From NCBI RefSeq assembly GCF_018709685.1, contig NZ_JABDHQ010000007.1, positions 81,851-145,850 on the forward strand: a stretch of DNA of 64,000 bases. Reading direction: 5' to 3'. Of the stretch, positions 26,211-35,445 are shown piece after piece; the first letter of the stretch is position 1, and each line of letters begins with the position of its first letter. The notes beneath the pieces were generated by a model. It was given only the letters and a program-made list of their open reading frames with translations, ran no database searches and was not told the DNA's origin. Made by a program: the position numbers and the translations under genes. Source of the DNA: Akkermansia muciniphila (GTDB lineage Bacteria > Verrucomicrobiota > Verrucomicrobiia > Verrucomicrobiales > Akkermansiaceae).

Positions 26211-27806
26211 TCAATTTCCCGCCAGCGCGTTCCTGACGTGTTCCGTCTGTTCCCGGTCCGGGATGAGTTCCACAAGCGTCTGGCTGTTTTCAGCCAGGGA
26301 GTCAAGCTGGTCGAAGTCCTCCGCCGTGCGGACCACCAGGTAACGCATGCCCCATTGTTCCGCAATGGCCTTGAAGGAATGGGCGTGGGGCTGCACAAGC
26401 AGGTTGCGCATGGCTTCCGGATGGCTGGCCGCTCCGGGCAGGGAGCGGAAGATGCCGCCCCCGCCGTTGTTGATGACGCCGAGCACGCGGGTTCCCTTGT
26501 CCAGTTGGGGGAGGAGGGCCAGCGCGTTGGAGTCATACATGGCGGTCAGGTCTCCCACAAGCCCCCAGGAGCGGGAACACCGGGCGGAGACCCCCAGAAA
26601 GGAGGCGATTTGCCCGTCGATGCCGTTGGCTCCCCGGTTGGCGCGGACGTTTTCCGTGGGAATGGCCGTCTGGGCAAAGCTGTTCCAGTACCGCACGGGC
26701 ATGGAGTTGCCCAGGTAAATGCAGTCGCCGTCCGCGGCAAAGCAGGAGAAGGCGCGCACCATGGCCTGCTCGCTGTCCGGGCAGGTGATGAGCAGTTCCT
26801 CCATCAGGGCTTTTTTCCGCTTGTTCATGGCGCGCAGGCCGTTGACGTCCCCCACGCTGTCCACATCACCCAGCGCGTGCAGAATGGCTTCCAGGTCTCC
26901 GGTGACGACGGCGGAGGGCCGGACCAGCCCGGAAAAACCGGTGCGGGTGATGGAAAAGACTTCCGTGGAGGGGATGTCCTCCAGGTCACGCCAGAAGCGG
27001 GCCACTGGCACGTCCCCTATTCTGAGCAGGACGGCAGGCGGGTTTTCCCGCAGCAGGGCATCCGCATCCGTCAGGGCCAGGTGCGCCAGTTCCTCCCGCA
27101 GGCCGGAGGTGGCATCCGCCACCACAGGGGCTTTCAGTTCATTGGCCAGCCACAGGGCAGGGGCCTGTTCCGTGGGGTCCAGCCCGCCGAGCATGACCAC
27201 CAGCCCGCCGCGTGATTTGAAGCGCAGGGCCTGGGCCAGTTCCGCCAGGGAGCCCCGGAATTCGCTGTCTTCCGGCGGTTCCGCCGGGTAAAGGTCGCAA
27301 TTGCCGGGGTTCCAGGCGGGGTCCGGGTCCGGCAGGCAGACGTTAATGTGCAGGGGAGAGGCGTAGTCCCAGTCTTCCAGAATGTCTTCCGGCAGGCTGT
27401 CCGGCGTTTCCAGGTCAATCGTGGGCGCGTAAACGCCGAAGATGTCCGCCTGTTCAATGGCCTGCGGAGCCGCGGAGCCGCGGTAGTCCGCCGGGCGGTC
27501 CGCGGTGAGCAGAAGCAGGGGGCGGCGCTCATAGTACGCCTCCACCACGGCGGGAAGGAGTTCCGCCGCCGCCGTGCCGGACGTGGTGACCACGGCTACG
27601 GGCAGCCCCATGTCCTGAACGCGGCCCAGCGCGAAGAAGGCGGCGGACCGTTCGTCAAAGTGAGTCCATTTCACCAGGTCCTCCGCGGCGGCCAGCATCT
27701 GGAGCAGCGCCATGTTGCGCGCGCCGGGGCAGACCACCCATTCACAGATGCCGCCCAGGCAGCACTGGGCCAGCAGGGATTTGACGAAGGATGCGGAGGT
27801 GCTCAC
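26211..27806 (-). CDS. menD: SEPHCHC synthase MenD
   Basis: 531 aa thiamine-diphosphate enzyme. Recognised segments are CPGARNMALLQ, THFDERSAAFFALG with the cofactor-activating Glu, TTSGTAAAELLPAVVEAYYERRPLLLLTADRP and NRGANGIDGQIASFLG. It joins isochorismate and 2-oxoglutarate in menaquinone synthesis. Its start lies 5 bp after the metG stop, so it is expressed downstream of metG. No other men genes are in the window. Confidence 0.93.
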   Translation of the reverse strand: MSTSASFVKSLLAQCCLGGICEWVVCPGARNMALLQMLAAAEDLVKWTHFDERSAAFFALGRVQDMGLPVAVVTTSGTAAAELLPAVVEAYYERRPLLLLTADRPADYRGSAAPQAIEQADIFGVYAPTIDLETPDSLPEDILEDWDYASPLHINVCLPDPDPAWNPGNCDLYPAEPPEDSEFRGSLAELAQALRFKSRGGLVVMLGGLDPTEQAPALWLANELKAPVVADATSGLREELAHLALTDADALLRENPPAVLLRIGDVPVARFWRDLEDIPSTEVFSITRTGFSGLVRPSAVVTGDLEAILHALGDVDSVGDVNGLRAMNKRKKALMEELLITCPDSEQAMVRAFSCFAADGDCIYLGNSMPVRYWNSFAQTAIPTENVRANRGANGIDGQIASFLGVSARCSRSWGLVGDLTAMYDSNALALLPQLDKGTRVLGVINNGGGGIFRSLPGAASHPEAMRNLLVQPHAHSFKAIAEQWGMRYLVVRTAEDFDQLDSLAENSQTLVELIPDREQTEHVRNALAGN

Positions 27807-27811
27807 GGGAA

Positions 27812-29419
27812 TCAGCCTTGTTTTTTTGCCGCCTTGGCCGCTTTTTCAGCCAGCTTGGCCTTTTCCTCTTCGGAGAGAATACGCGGGAAGACGGGGGCCG
27901 GGTCATTGATGCAGTGGCCTGCGGGAAGGATTCCCCAGGCCAGCGTATCCGGCGTGCGGCCCTGGAACAGGTCTGCGGCGTTGAGCTGGTCCAGGATGCG
28001 GGCGGAAGCGTCCGGCAGGACGCAGCCGATGAGGTAGCCTGTCTGGGCGCAGCATTCCAGCAGGTGGCGCAGCACGCAGCGGAGGCGTGGCGCGGCGGAC
28101 TCATCCTTGGCAAGCTGCCAGGGCTGCTGCTGTTCAATGTACGCGTTGCAGGCGGAAACCTGGGCGTTCAGGGCCGCCAGGGCGTCAGAGACCATGTTGT
28201 CATCCATGAATTTGGAGAACAGGGTAACGGCCTGGTCCATGGTGACGCGCAGGGCCTTGGAGGCCTCGTCATCGTATCCTTCCTCACCGGAGAGGACGGA
28301 CTCGCAGTAGCGGCGCGTCATGTTGATGGAACGGTTGCACAGGTTGCCGAGGTCGTTGGCCAGCTCCGTATTGTACAGCATGACCAGGCGGTCCGCGTCA
28401 AAGTTGGCGTCCTTTCCGGTGGTGATGTCCCGCACCAGGTAATAGCGCACGGGTTCCGGGCCGAACTGTTCCGCGAGCAGGTTGGGGTCCACCACGTTGC
28501 CGATGGACTTGGACATTTTTTCTCCGTTGATGTTCCACCAGCCGTGCACGAGCAGGGTGGGCATTTCCTCGTCGGAGAAGCCCATGGCGTGCAGCATGGC
28601 GGGCCAGTATACGCCGTGGGCGGGCACCAGGATGTCCTTGCCTATCACTTCGCAGTCCGCGGGCCAGAGTTTGGAGAATTCCGGCAGGCCGCTGTCCGGT
28701 TCCGCCAGGTACCCGGCGAAGGAGACGTAGTTGATGAGGGCGTCAAACCACACGTAGGTGACGAATTCCGGGTCAAACGGAAGTTCGATCCCCCAGGAAA
28801 GGCGGCTCTTGGGGCGGGAAATGCAGAGGTCCGAGTCAAAATCGATGGCGTTGAGCACTTCCGCCTTGCGGAAGGCCGGAAGAACGAAATCGCTGCTTTT
28901 TTCCACGAACCGCTTCATCCACTCCACATGGTCCGTCAGGCGGAAGTACCAGTTTTCTTCCTCCAGTTCCACTACTTCACCCCATTCCGGGCCAAAGTTG
29001 CCTTCCGCGTCCCGTTCCTTGTCCGTCAGGAATTGTTCCTGCCGCACGGAGTAGAACCCCTTGTAGGATTTTTTGTAAAGCTGCCCCCTGTCTTTCAGGT
29101 TCGTCAGGATTTTCTGCACGCAGGCCTTGTGGCGCGGGTCCGTGGTGGAGGCCCATCCGTCATTGCTGATGCCCAGGCGCTCCCACAGAGCCAGGAATTT
29201 GGCCGTGATGTTGTTCACATGCTCCTGCGGCGTAATGCCCAGTTTTTCCGCCGTTTGCTGTACTTTCTGCCCGTGCTGGTCCACCCCGGTCAGGAAATAG
29301 ACTTCCTCCCCCTTCATCCGGTGCCAGCGCGCGAGAACGTCCGCAAGGACTTTTTCATAGGCGTGCCCGATGTGGGGCGGTCCGTTGGTGTAGTCAATGG
29401 CCGTGGTGATATAGTACAT
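27812..29419 (-). CDS. metG: Methionine--tRNA ligase, zinc-site cysteines absent
   Basis: 535 aa class I synthetase. The HIGH motif is PHIGHAYEK and KMSKS lies in NGEKMSKSIG. It is the short form, without the C-terminal tRNA-binding domain. In the connective region, where many MetRS have two CxxC pairs, it reads YSVRQEQF and GPEWGE, so no zinc knuckle is seen. It charges initiator and elongator tRNA-Met. It forms a tight pair with menD (5 bp). Confidence 0.94.
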   Translation of the reverse strand: MYYITTAIDYTNGPPHIGHAYEKVLADVLARWHRMKGEEVYFLTGVDQHGQKVQQTAEKLGITPQEHVNNITAKFLALWERLGISNDGWASTTDPRHKACVQKILTNLKDRGQLYKKSYKGFYSVRQEQFLTDKERDAEGNFGPEWGEVVELEEENWYFRLTDHVEWMKRFVEKSSDFVLPAFRKAEVLNAIDFDSDLCISRPKSRLSWGIELPFDPEFVTYVWFDALINYVSFAGYLAEPDSGLPEFSKLWPADCEVIGKDILVPAHGVYWPAMLHAMGFSDEEMPTLLVHGWWNINGEKMSKSIGNVVDPNLLAEQFGPEPVRYYLVRDITTGKDANFDADRLVMLYNTELANDLGNLCNRSINMTRRYCESVLSGEEGYDDEASKALRVTMDQAVTLFSKFMDDNMVSDALAALNAQVSACNAYIEQQQPWQLAKDESAAPRLRCVLRHLLECCAQTGYLIGCVLPDASARILDQLNAADLFQGRTPDTLAWGILPAGHCINDPAPVFPRILSEEEKAKLAEKAAKAAKKQG

Positions 29420-29460
29420 GCGGGGAACGATACTCCTTTCCTTTTATTTTGCAAGCAAAG

Positions 29461-29488
29461 TCATTCCCTGCCAGTGTTCGGGGAATGA
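29461..29488 (-). other. Stem-loop in the metG leader
   Basis: TCATTCCC (29461-29468) and GGGAATGA (29481-29488) form a perfect 8-bp stem with a 12-nt loop, about 40 bp upstream of the metG start. It may terminate upstream transcripts or structure the leader. No known riboswitch was recognised. Confidence 0.3.
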
Positions 29489-29600
29489 AGCCGGCGTTTG
29501 CCCGGATGCCGAAGGTTTTTTCCCGGACGGCCCCGGGACGGCATGAAAAGAGGCGCCTGGCCGCCCTTTTCTTTCCATGACTCTTTGATGCGGGAAGGGA

Positions 29601-29786
29601 TTAGTCTTTCTTCAGGAAAGCTATCACGAGGAAAATAAAAGCAATGATGGTGAGCGCGATGGATAAAAGCGCAATTGTTTTTGTTGCCCAGATGGTTGTG
29701 TCTATGGTCAATGCCGCAGTCACCATGGAGAAACCGAAAATAATGGAAAAGGCGATTCTATTCATATCCTTGCCATAATAATCCAT
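29601..29786 (-). CDS. Small two-helix membrane protein, 61 aa
   Basis: From the ATG at 29786 (MDYYGKDMNRIAF) the product has two hydrophobic segments (FSIIFGFSMVTAALTI and IALLSIALTIIAFIFLVIAFL) and a charged KKD tail. An inner ATG at 29765 would give 54 aa; longer starts upstream look like non-coding sequence. The family is unknown. It stands alone between the patB-type gene and metG. Confidence 0.5.
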   Translation of the reverse strand: MDYYGKDMNRIAFSIIFGFSMVTAALTIDTTIWATKTIALLSIALTIIAFIFLVIAFLKKD

Positions 29787-29973
29787 TTTTTCTTGAAGAC
29801 AATCATTTACAGGCGTTTCCTGCAAATGGGGGATTCCAGCTCTTTTTTGAGTGCACCGCTCCGGCGTGCGGAGAGCAGGCCTGCTGAAGGTTCTCTCCAT
29901 GACAGGGCAAAGGGGGGCGTGAAAGCCCCCCTTTCCTGAATGAACCGTGCCGGACGGACCCGGGCTTCTGTGA

Positions 29974-31155
29974 TCAGAAGCCGCGCACCCGGTAGGCCTC
30001 TTCCAGCTGGTTGAGCGCCTGTTCCAGGATGGAGCGTGGGCAGCCCGCGTTCAGGCGCATGAATCCTTCCCCTTCCTTGCCGAAGATGGAGCCGTCATTC
30101 AGGGCCAGGCGCGCTCCGTCCACAAAGAAGTCCGCCAGTTCCTCCTGGGAAAGGCCCAGTTCCCGGCAGTCCAGGAAAACCAGGTAGGAGGCGTCCGGAA
30201 GCATGGCCTTGATTTTAGGCATGCGGCGGCGCAGTTCCCGGTCAATGAACAGGATGTTTTCCTGAATGTAGTCCAGCGCCTGCTTGAGCCATTCCTCCCC
30301 TTCCGGGCCGGAGTAAGCGCTGATGAGCCCCTCATACGCAAAGACGTGGCCTTCCGCCAGCTCCCTGCCGCTGACAAAGCTCTGGTATTTCCCGAAGAGG
30401 GCCGGATTCTGGCAAATCAAGTAGGAACTGCCCAGGCCGGGCACGTTGAAGGCCTTGCTGGGCGCCATGTACGTGACGGAGTTCATGCGCGCCTGTCCGG
30501 AGACGGTGGCGAACACGGTGTGCGTGTGGCCGGGAAGGGCCAGGTCCGCGTGAATCTCGTCAGAGACGACCAGCGTACCGCTTTCCGCGCAGATTTCCGC
30601 CACGCGGCGCAGTTCCTCCGGGCTCCACACGCGGCCTCCGGGGTTGTGCGGATTGCACAGGATGAACATGCGGCAGCCGCGGACGGCCTCCTGCATGTGG
30701 TCAAAGTCCATGCGGTAGCGCCCTTCTTCCAGGATAAGGGGGTTGTTCACGATTTCCCGGCCATTTTCCCGGATAATCATGGCGAAGGGATGGTACACGG
30801 GCGGCTGGATCATGATCTTGTCCCCCGGTTCCGTGAAGCACTGGATGGCGCTGGAGATGCCGGGAACGATGCCCGGCGCGAAGCCTATTTCCGAGGCGCG
30901 CACTTCCCAGCCGTGGCGGCGGCCCACCCAGTCCCGGATGGCTTCAAAAAAGGCGCGTGGCTTGACGGTGTACCCCAAAAGCTCATGCTCACAACGGCGG
31001 CGGATGGCCTCCATGATGAACGGGGGCGTTTTAAAGTCCATGTCCGCCACCCACAGGGGGAGCAGGTCATCCCGGCCCCAGCGGGGCAGCAGGGCTTCAT
31101 ATTTCAGGGCGCCGGTGCCGCGGCGGTCGATCACTTCGTCAAAGTCGTACTGCAT
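29974..31155 (-). CDS. MalY/PatB-type aminotransferase (cystathionine beta-lyase)
   Basis: 393 aa fold-type I PLP enzyme. Recognised segments are PLWVADMDFKTP, CNPHNPGGRVW, VVSDEIHADL and the lysine segment MAPSKAFNVPGLG. Members split cystathionine or cysteine-S-conjugates; some are aminotransferases. It follows fucU by 23 bp, so it is probably in the same transcript as the sugar genes upstream, but it has no clear metabolic link to them. Confidence 0.9.
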   Translation of the reverse strand: MQYDFDEVIDRRGTGALKYEALLPRWGRDDLLPLWVADMDFKTPPFIMEAIRRRCEHELLGYTVKPRAFFEAIRDWVGRRHGWEVRASEIGFAPGIVPGISSAIQCFTEPGDKIMIQPPVYHPFAMIIRENGREIVNNPLILEEGRYRMDFDHMQEAVRGCRMFILCNPHNPGGRVWSPEELRRVAEICAESGTLVVSDEIHADLALPGHTHTVFATVSGQARMNSVTYMAPSKAFNVPGLGSSYLICQNPALFGKYQSFVSGRELAEGHVFAYEGLISAYSGPEGEEWLKQALDYIQENILFIDRELRRRMPKIKAMLPDASYLVFLDCRELGLSQEELADFFVDGARLALNDGSIFGKEGEGFMRLNAGCPRSILEQALNQLEEAYRVRGF

Positions 31156-31178
31156 GGATTTGTCCGCGTAGGCAAGTG

Positions 31179-31598
31179 TCAGGAGATGGGGGTAACGCCT
31201 TTCTTCAGGATGATATTGCCGTATTTGGCGGTTTCTCCGGTGATGACCACGGCATAGGCCTTTTTGGCCCGTTCATAAAAGGCGTAGCGCTCCATTTGCT
31301 CAATGTCCCCGTCATAGTTCAGGGCCTTGCGGTATTTGTCCTCCACCGCGGGGTCCAGGGAATCTCCCGGAACCGGGGCCATCATGATGACGGGGGTGGC
31401 GTATGCGTCCAGTTCGAAGAGGGGGATGACGGCGGCCAGCAGGGCGTCCGCTTCCAGTCCGTCCGCCCTCAGCACCGTGGGGTTGAAGGTGTGGCCGGGA
31501 AAGTGGGCGTCTGAAAAGACGATTTCATCGCCATGCCCCATTTCCGCCAGGATTTTCAGCAGGGAGGGGCTGATGAGGGGAGAAATATTTTTTAACAT
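31179..31598 (-). CDS. fucU: RbsD/FucU family, probable L-fucose mutarotase
   Basis: 139 aa from the ATG at 31598 ([21 protein letters not shown]); the ATG seven codons upstream gives a non-family extension. FucU-type segments are [18 protein letters not shown] near the start and [11 protein letters not shown] at the end, with Glu/Tyr-rich [13 protein letters not shown] between. It interconverts alpha and beta anomers of fucose. Fucose is a terminal mucin sugar, which fits the N-acetylhexosamine kinase-like gene 72 bp upstream. Confidence 0.85.
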   Translation of the reverse strand: MLKNISPLISPSLLKILAEMGHGDEIVFSDAHFPGHTFNPTVLRADGLEADALLAAVIPLFELDAYATPVIMMAPVPGDSLDPAVEDKYRKALNYDGDIEQMERYAFYERAKKAYAVVITGETAKYGNIILKKGVTPIS

Positions 31599-31670
31599 GC
31601 GCGGGAGTATACCAAACACCCGCGTTCGGAGACGATCACAAAATCAGGTGTCCGTTATATTAGTTCTCCG

Positions 31671-32819
31671 TCAGCGGGAGGCCGCGTGAAAGCAGCGCCG
31701 GACGCATTCTTCCATTTCCGGCATTTGCTCTTCCATGCTTTCCACCAGCTTGAGCTGGGTGCGCGCCCGGTGCAGGTTATGGCGGTTCCGCTCCGTTTTA
31801 AAGTAAACGTCCCCTTCCAGGTAGTCCGTCAGGAAGCGGATGCCGGTTTCCAGCGTGATGAGCACCCCGGAAAAGGCCAGTTTGGAAACTTCCAGCGGCG
31901 TGATGAAGTCTCTGGCAGCGTCCAGGTAACCCCTGGTTACGGCTTCAAACATGGGCATGCGCAGGAAGGTTTTGTCCAGGTCTTCTTCATCCTCCGCCGC
32001 GGGAGAGGTCATGGTGCGCACCATGTCCCCAAAGTCGTACAGCACGCTGCCGGGCATCACCGTGTCCAGGTCAATGACGCAGACGGCCTTGTCCGTTTCC
32101 TTGTCCAGCATCACGTTGTTGATCTTGGTATCGTTGTGCACGATTCTGACGGGGAGTTCCCCCCGTTCCTGAAGGTCCAGCAGGACATCCACATACCGTT
32201 CCCGGCGGCGGATGAAGTCCAGCTCCCTCCGGCAGGAGTCCAGTCTTCCGCGGGAATCGTGGGCAGCCGCTTTTTCCAGGCGGTCAAAGCGCCTGCGGGT
32301 ATGGTGGAAGAACGGGATGGTCTCATGGATGTCTTCCGGATTCATGTCGCACAGGAGCTGCTGGAACGCGCCAAAGGCGCGGGCCGCTTCATAAGCCTGG
32401 CGGGGATGTTCCGCCACGTCAAACGTATGGGTGCTCTCAATGCAGTTGTAGCAGCGCCAGAAGCCGGAGCCGGGAATTTCCAGGTACTTGCGGCCTCCGC
32501 GGGCGGAATACAGGTTAAGCGTCTGGCGGAAGGGCGTTTTCAGCACCCGGAGCATTTTCCACCGGATGTGGTTGGTCACCTTCTCCACGTTGTGCATCAC
32601 GTCCCGTGGGCACTGGAAGACGGCGTCATTGACGCGCTGAAAGATGTAGCGGTCCGTGGTGCCGTCCATTTTCCGGTAGGCGGCCCGGAAGGTCAGGTTG
32701 ATATGGCCGCTGTTGATGGTGTCGCAATGGAGGAATTCCCCGGCAATGGCGAAGGCGTCGCCCAGGGCGGCAACCTGCTCCTGGAGGGAATCAGTATGGA
32801 AAACGGCGGACAGGGGCAT
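31671..32819 (-). CDS. APH-fold kinase, probable N-acetylhexosamine 1-kinase
   Basis: 382 aa aminoglycoside-phosphotransferase-fold protein. The catalytic loop is IVHNDTKINNVML and the metal site is CVIDLDTVMPGSVLYDFGDM. The N-terminal INSGHINLTF and YIFQRVN (ATP Lys replaced by Gln-Arg here, as in this subfamily) match NahK-type kinases that phosphorylate GlcNAc and GalNAc at C1. With FucU downstream and a barrel protein upstream it would suit mucin-sugar salvage. Sugar specificity is inferred from the family. Confidence 0.8.
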   Translation of the reverse strand: MPLSAVFHTDSLQEQVAALGDAFAIAGEFLHCDTINSGHINLTFRAAYRKMDGTTDRYIFQRVNDAVFQCPRDVMHNVEKVTNHIRWKMLRVLKTPFRQTLNLYSARGGRKYLEIPGSGFWRCYNCIESTHTFDVAEHPRQAYEAARAFGAFQQLLCDMNPEDIHETIPFFHHTRRRFDRLEKAAAHDSRGRLDSCRRELDFIRRRERYVDVLLDLQERGELPVRIVHNDTKINNVMLDKETDKAVCVIDLDTVMPGSVLYDFGDMVRTMTSPAAEDEEDLDKTFLRMPMFEAVTRGYLDAARDFITPLEVSKLAFSGVLITLETGIRFLTDYLEGDVYFKTERNRHNLHRARTQLKLVESMEEQMPEMEECVRRCFHAASR

Positions 32820-32896
32820 GGCAGGAAAGAGAAGCAGGCCCCCGGCGCATTGCTTGGAAGCGCCGGAGGCCGCAGGGATATGGATGAAGGGGAGGC

Positions 32897-33814
32897 TTAG
32901 AAGGAGTAGGTAACCCCCAGGCCCGCTACAAACGTGAAGTTGTGGTAGATCTGGACGGGGGCTCCCAGGGAATAACGTTCGGTATAGATGCGGTGGTTGG
33001 CCGTCCTGCCGCCGTTGCCCAGCCAGACGGTGCTGATGAACGGGGTAAGGACCAGGCGGTCTACCGTTTTAAAGGGAACGGCCACGGTCAGGCCGATGCC
33101 CTGCGTTCCGTTGTCATTAATGGAAGTTCGGTCAAAATAACCGGCGGTAGCGTTCCACGTTCCCGCCACGATGAGGGAGACGGCCTGGTTAAAGTCATAT
33201 TTGTAGCCCAGGGTGTTGGTGAACCACCAGCCGGACATCCAGCGGAAGGTGTACTGGACGCGGCAGTCCCAGAAGAAGTTTTCAAGCCCCTTGCCGAACT
33301 CGTGATGGATGTCCAGGACGAAGCTGTGCTCCTCAGCGCGGGCGTGGTCAAACGCCGGGAAGCCGGAGGTTTCTCCCAGGTGGCCGTTCATCAGGCCGGG
33401 CAGGCCGCCGTTGACGAACTGGTAGCCCAGGGAGGCTATGGTATACTCGCTGAACTTGCGGGTGACGCCCAGCAGGGCCGTAGATTCATCGGAGATGCCG
33501 ATGTGGCTGTGGGTCAGGTTGTTCTGGGTCAGCCACTCGTATTTCAGCCCGGCAAGCACGGCGTATTTGTCATTGAGGTCATAGGAGCCGACGGCCGCCA
33601 CGGGGATAGTGTGGTTGGTTCCGGAAAACTCAAAGGAAAGGCCTCGGCTGACGTATTCGGTAGCGTAGCCCGTCGCCAGCATGGCGGAAAACGGGCGGGA
33701 GGCGTCATAAGAGGCATTCAGCGCCCGGAGGGGGACATGAATATCTGCGGAAGCCATACCGGCGAGAGAGAAAGCCGCCGCGCACACGGTTGCGGTAATA
33801 GTTGTATATTGCAT
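32897..33814 (-). CDS. Outer-membrane beta-barrel protein, hypothetical
   Basis: 305 aa with a signal peptide (TVCAAAFSLAGMASA). The mature protein alternates aromatic and polar residues as in transmembrane strands (YAVLAGLKYEWL, WFTNTLGYKYDF, LVLTPFISTVWLG) and ends in a terminal Phe (GVTYSF), typical of proteins inserted by BamA. Size suggests 12-14 strands. No substrate is known. It lies 77 bp upstream of the hexosamine kinase-like gene and could be the first gene of that run. Confidence 0.8.
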   Translation of the reverse strand: MQYTTITATVCAAAFSLAGMASADIHVPLRALNASYDASRPFSAMLATGYATEYVSRGLSFEFSGTNHTIPVAAVGSYDLNDKYAVLAGLKYEWLTQNNLTHSHIGISDESTALLGVTRKFSEYTIASLGYQFVNGGLPGLMNGHLGETSGFPAFDHARAEEHSFVLDIHHEFGKGLENFFWDCRVQYTFRWMSGWWFTNTLGYKYDFNQAVSLIVAGTWNATAGYFDRTSINDNGTQGIGLTVAVPFKTVDRLVLTPFISTVWLGNGGRTANHRIYTERYSLGAPVQIYHNFTFVAGLGVTYSF

Positions 33815-33904
33815 GTTTCGCCGCCATAGTAATGATGCCGTTCAATTCCGCAAGACATTCTTTAGGAAATTGAAAGAATTTACAGTTAAATTTACGCCGT
33901 GAAG

Positions 33905-35071
33905 TTATGATGGAATGCTCCGGAGAATCCATTGCTTCAATTTTGACAGGACGGCCTCCAATTTAACGGAAAGTTCCCGGATATGGAGCAGGCGGAACAA
34001 GACGCTCCGGACGGAGTCGATCATGCTGCATGCCAGGTAGATGCCCAGGCTTGCCCCCAGCGCTCCCGCGGCCATGATGTACCAGGGGGAATCCTGCAGC
34101 ACGGCAAACCGTCCCGTCATCAGATGGCGTCCCACAAGCGGGTTGTCGTGAATGAGGTAAACGGCAAAGGAAAGAGGGGCGAAGAAGGAAATCAGGCGGA
34201 TGGCCGTTCTGCTGGTGATCCGCATGCGCGCGCAGGCCTGGAGCAGGAAGAAGGAGCACAGGCAGCAGAACGGCGCCGTATAAACGGCAAAGAGTTTTTC
34301 TGAAATGCCCTGCCGGAAGGGAAGGTAATCCCATCCCAGCATGCCCGCCGTAGCCAGAAGGCAGCAAAGTAAATAATAAAACACAGGCCGTTTTAACGCG
34401 CCCCATAACTGGAAATGGCTGATGCAGCCTCCCGCAACGTACAGGCAGCCCAGCCAGAGGGCGCTGTATCCGCCATGGGTGAGCCAGTCCTCATTTCCGG
34501 AGATGGTGGACAGCAGGGAGAAAATAATGAAGATCAGCAGGCAAAGCCATTTGGCGGATTCCCTGCCAAGGGAACGGATGAGCGTATTCAGGAAAGGAAT
34601 AAGGAAAAACAGGACGGCGTAAGCCGTAAAGTACCAATAGGCCTTGCGTAGAACAGGAAAGAAGGCCTGAAACATTCCCTTAAGGTTTACGCTTCCCGGT
34701 ACGAGCCATTTAAATAAAAAGGTTATTACAACGGTGTAAAAGAAAACCTGAAACCATAAATTGATAAAACGGGAAATGCGGTGCGGCACCCTGATGCCCA
34801 CATACCCTGTAATAAGCGCAAAACTGTTGACCGCGCAGAAGGCGCTAAGTTCAAGAAACCATGAAACCGCGTAATTGGGAGTTCCCAGGGTGTTGTTGTC
34901 CAGATTGCCCGCCTCCCCCCATTTGAGCACGTGCATAAGAACCACAAAGAACATGGACAGGCATCTGAGAAAATCAAGGCCGTAGTTCCTGGAGTGGGCG
35001 GGGCCCCCCATGGGCAGCACCAGGGGCGCGGAGTTTTCTTCCTCTGCCCGCATTTCTTTGCGGCGGTTCAT
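33905..35071 (-). CDS. Acyltransferase family 3 membrane protein (OafA-like)
   Basis: 388 aa, about ten transmembrane helices. The family start motif is NYGLDFLRCLSMFFVVLMHV (Arg and His of the conserved R-x10-H pattern), and the late segment SFAVYLIHDNPLVG is also typical. Such proteins acetylate or acylate surface sugars. Its ATG overlaps the stop of the regulator gene (35068) as ATGA, so translation is coupled. It lies at the left end of the polysaccharide locus. Confidence 0.87.
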   Translation of the reverse strand: MNRRKEMRAEEENSAPLVLPMGGPAHSRNYGLDFLRCLSMFFVVLMHVLKWGEAGNLDNNTLGTPNYAVSWFLELSAFCAVNSFALITGYVGIRVPHRISRFINLWFQVFFYTVVITFLFKWLVPGSVNLKGMFQAFFPVLRKAYWYFTAYAVLFFLIPFLNTLIRSLGRESAKWLCLLIFIIFSLLSTISGNEDWLTHGGYSALWLGCLYVAGGCISHFQLWGALKRPVFYYLLCCLLATAGMLGWDYLPFRQGISEKLFAVYTAPFCCLCSFFLLQACARMRITSRTAIRLISFFAPLSFAVYLIHDNPLVGRHLMTGRFAVLQDSPWYIMAAGALGASLGIYLACSMIDSVRSVLFRLLHIRELSVKLEAVLSKLKQWILRSIPS

Positions 35072-35445
35072 TGGGCTGCTTCCTTCTCGTCTGCGGGGTT
35101 TTTCGCGGCCGCTTCCACGGCCCGCGCCAGGAATTCCTCCATCGTGAGGTTTTGACGGACGGCGGTCTTCATGGCAAGGTTGAGCACCCTGTTGCTCAGG
35201 GGAACCGTGATGAGGGAGGAAACCTCACGGGCGGCGCCCACGGATTCCTGGCCGTCCATGAAACGCCTGATGAGGATTTGGGCGTGGCGGGAGAGTTTTT
35301 TCCTGACAAAATAATTGTCAATGGCGCTTCTGTTCATGCCAATGGCTGAAGCCAGGGCGGAGCGGCTGACATGGTTTTCCGCCATCCAGCGTCCCAGCTC
35401 CAAAATATCCACAAGAGGTTCGTCCATGTGGGGTACTTTGCTCAT
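35068..35445 (-). CDS. Small regulator with HTH and ribbon-helix-helix-like parts
   Basis: 125 aa. Residues 14-55 contain a phage-repressor-type HTH (SRSALASAIGMNRSAIDNYFVRKKL). Residues 78-114 look like a second DNA-binding unit, a CopG/Arc-type ribbon-helix-helix: strand LITVPLS, helix NRVLNLAMKTAVRQN, helix TMEEFLARAVEAAAK. The two-domain reading is my inference. It is translationally coupled to an acyltransferase gene through an ATGA overlap and may control it or the whole locus. There is no Shine-Dalgarno before its ATG. Confidence 0.7.
   Translation of the reverse strand: MSKVPHMDEPLVDILELGRWMAENHVSRSALASAIGMNRSAIDNYFVRKKLSRHAQILIRRFMDGQESVGAAREVSSLITVPLSNRVLNLAMKTAVRQNLTMEEFLARAVEAAAKNPADEKEAAQ

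Noticed and set aside
25723..26214. 163-codon minus-strand frame in the 405-bp gap
   Set aside because: Overlaps the ends of both neighbours, has low-complexity basic composition and shows no domain or start signal.
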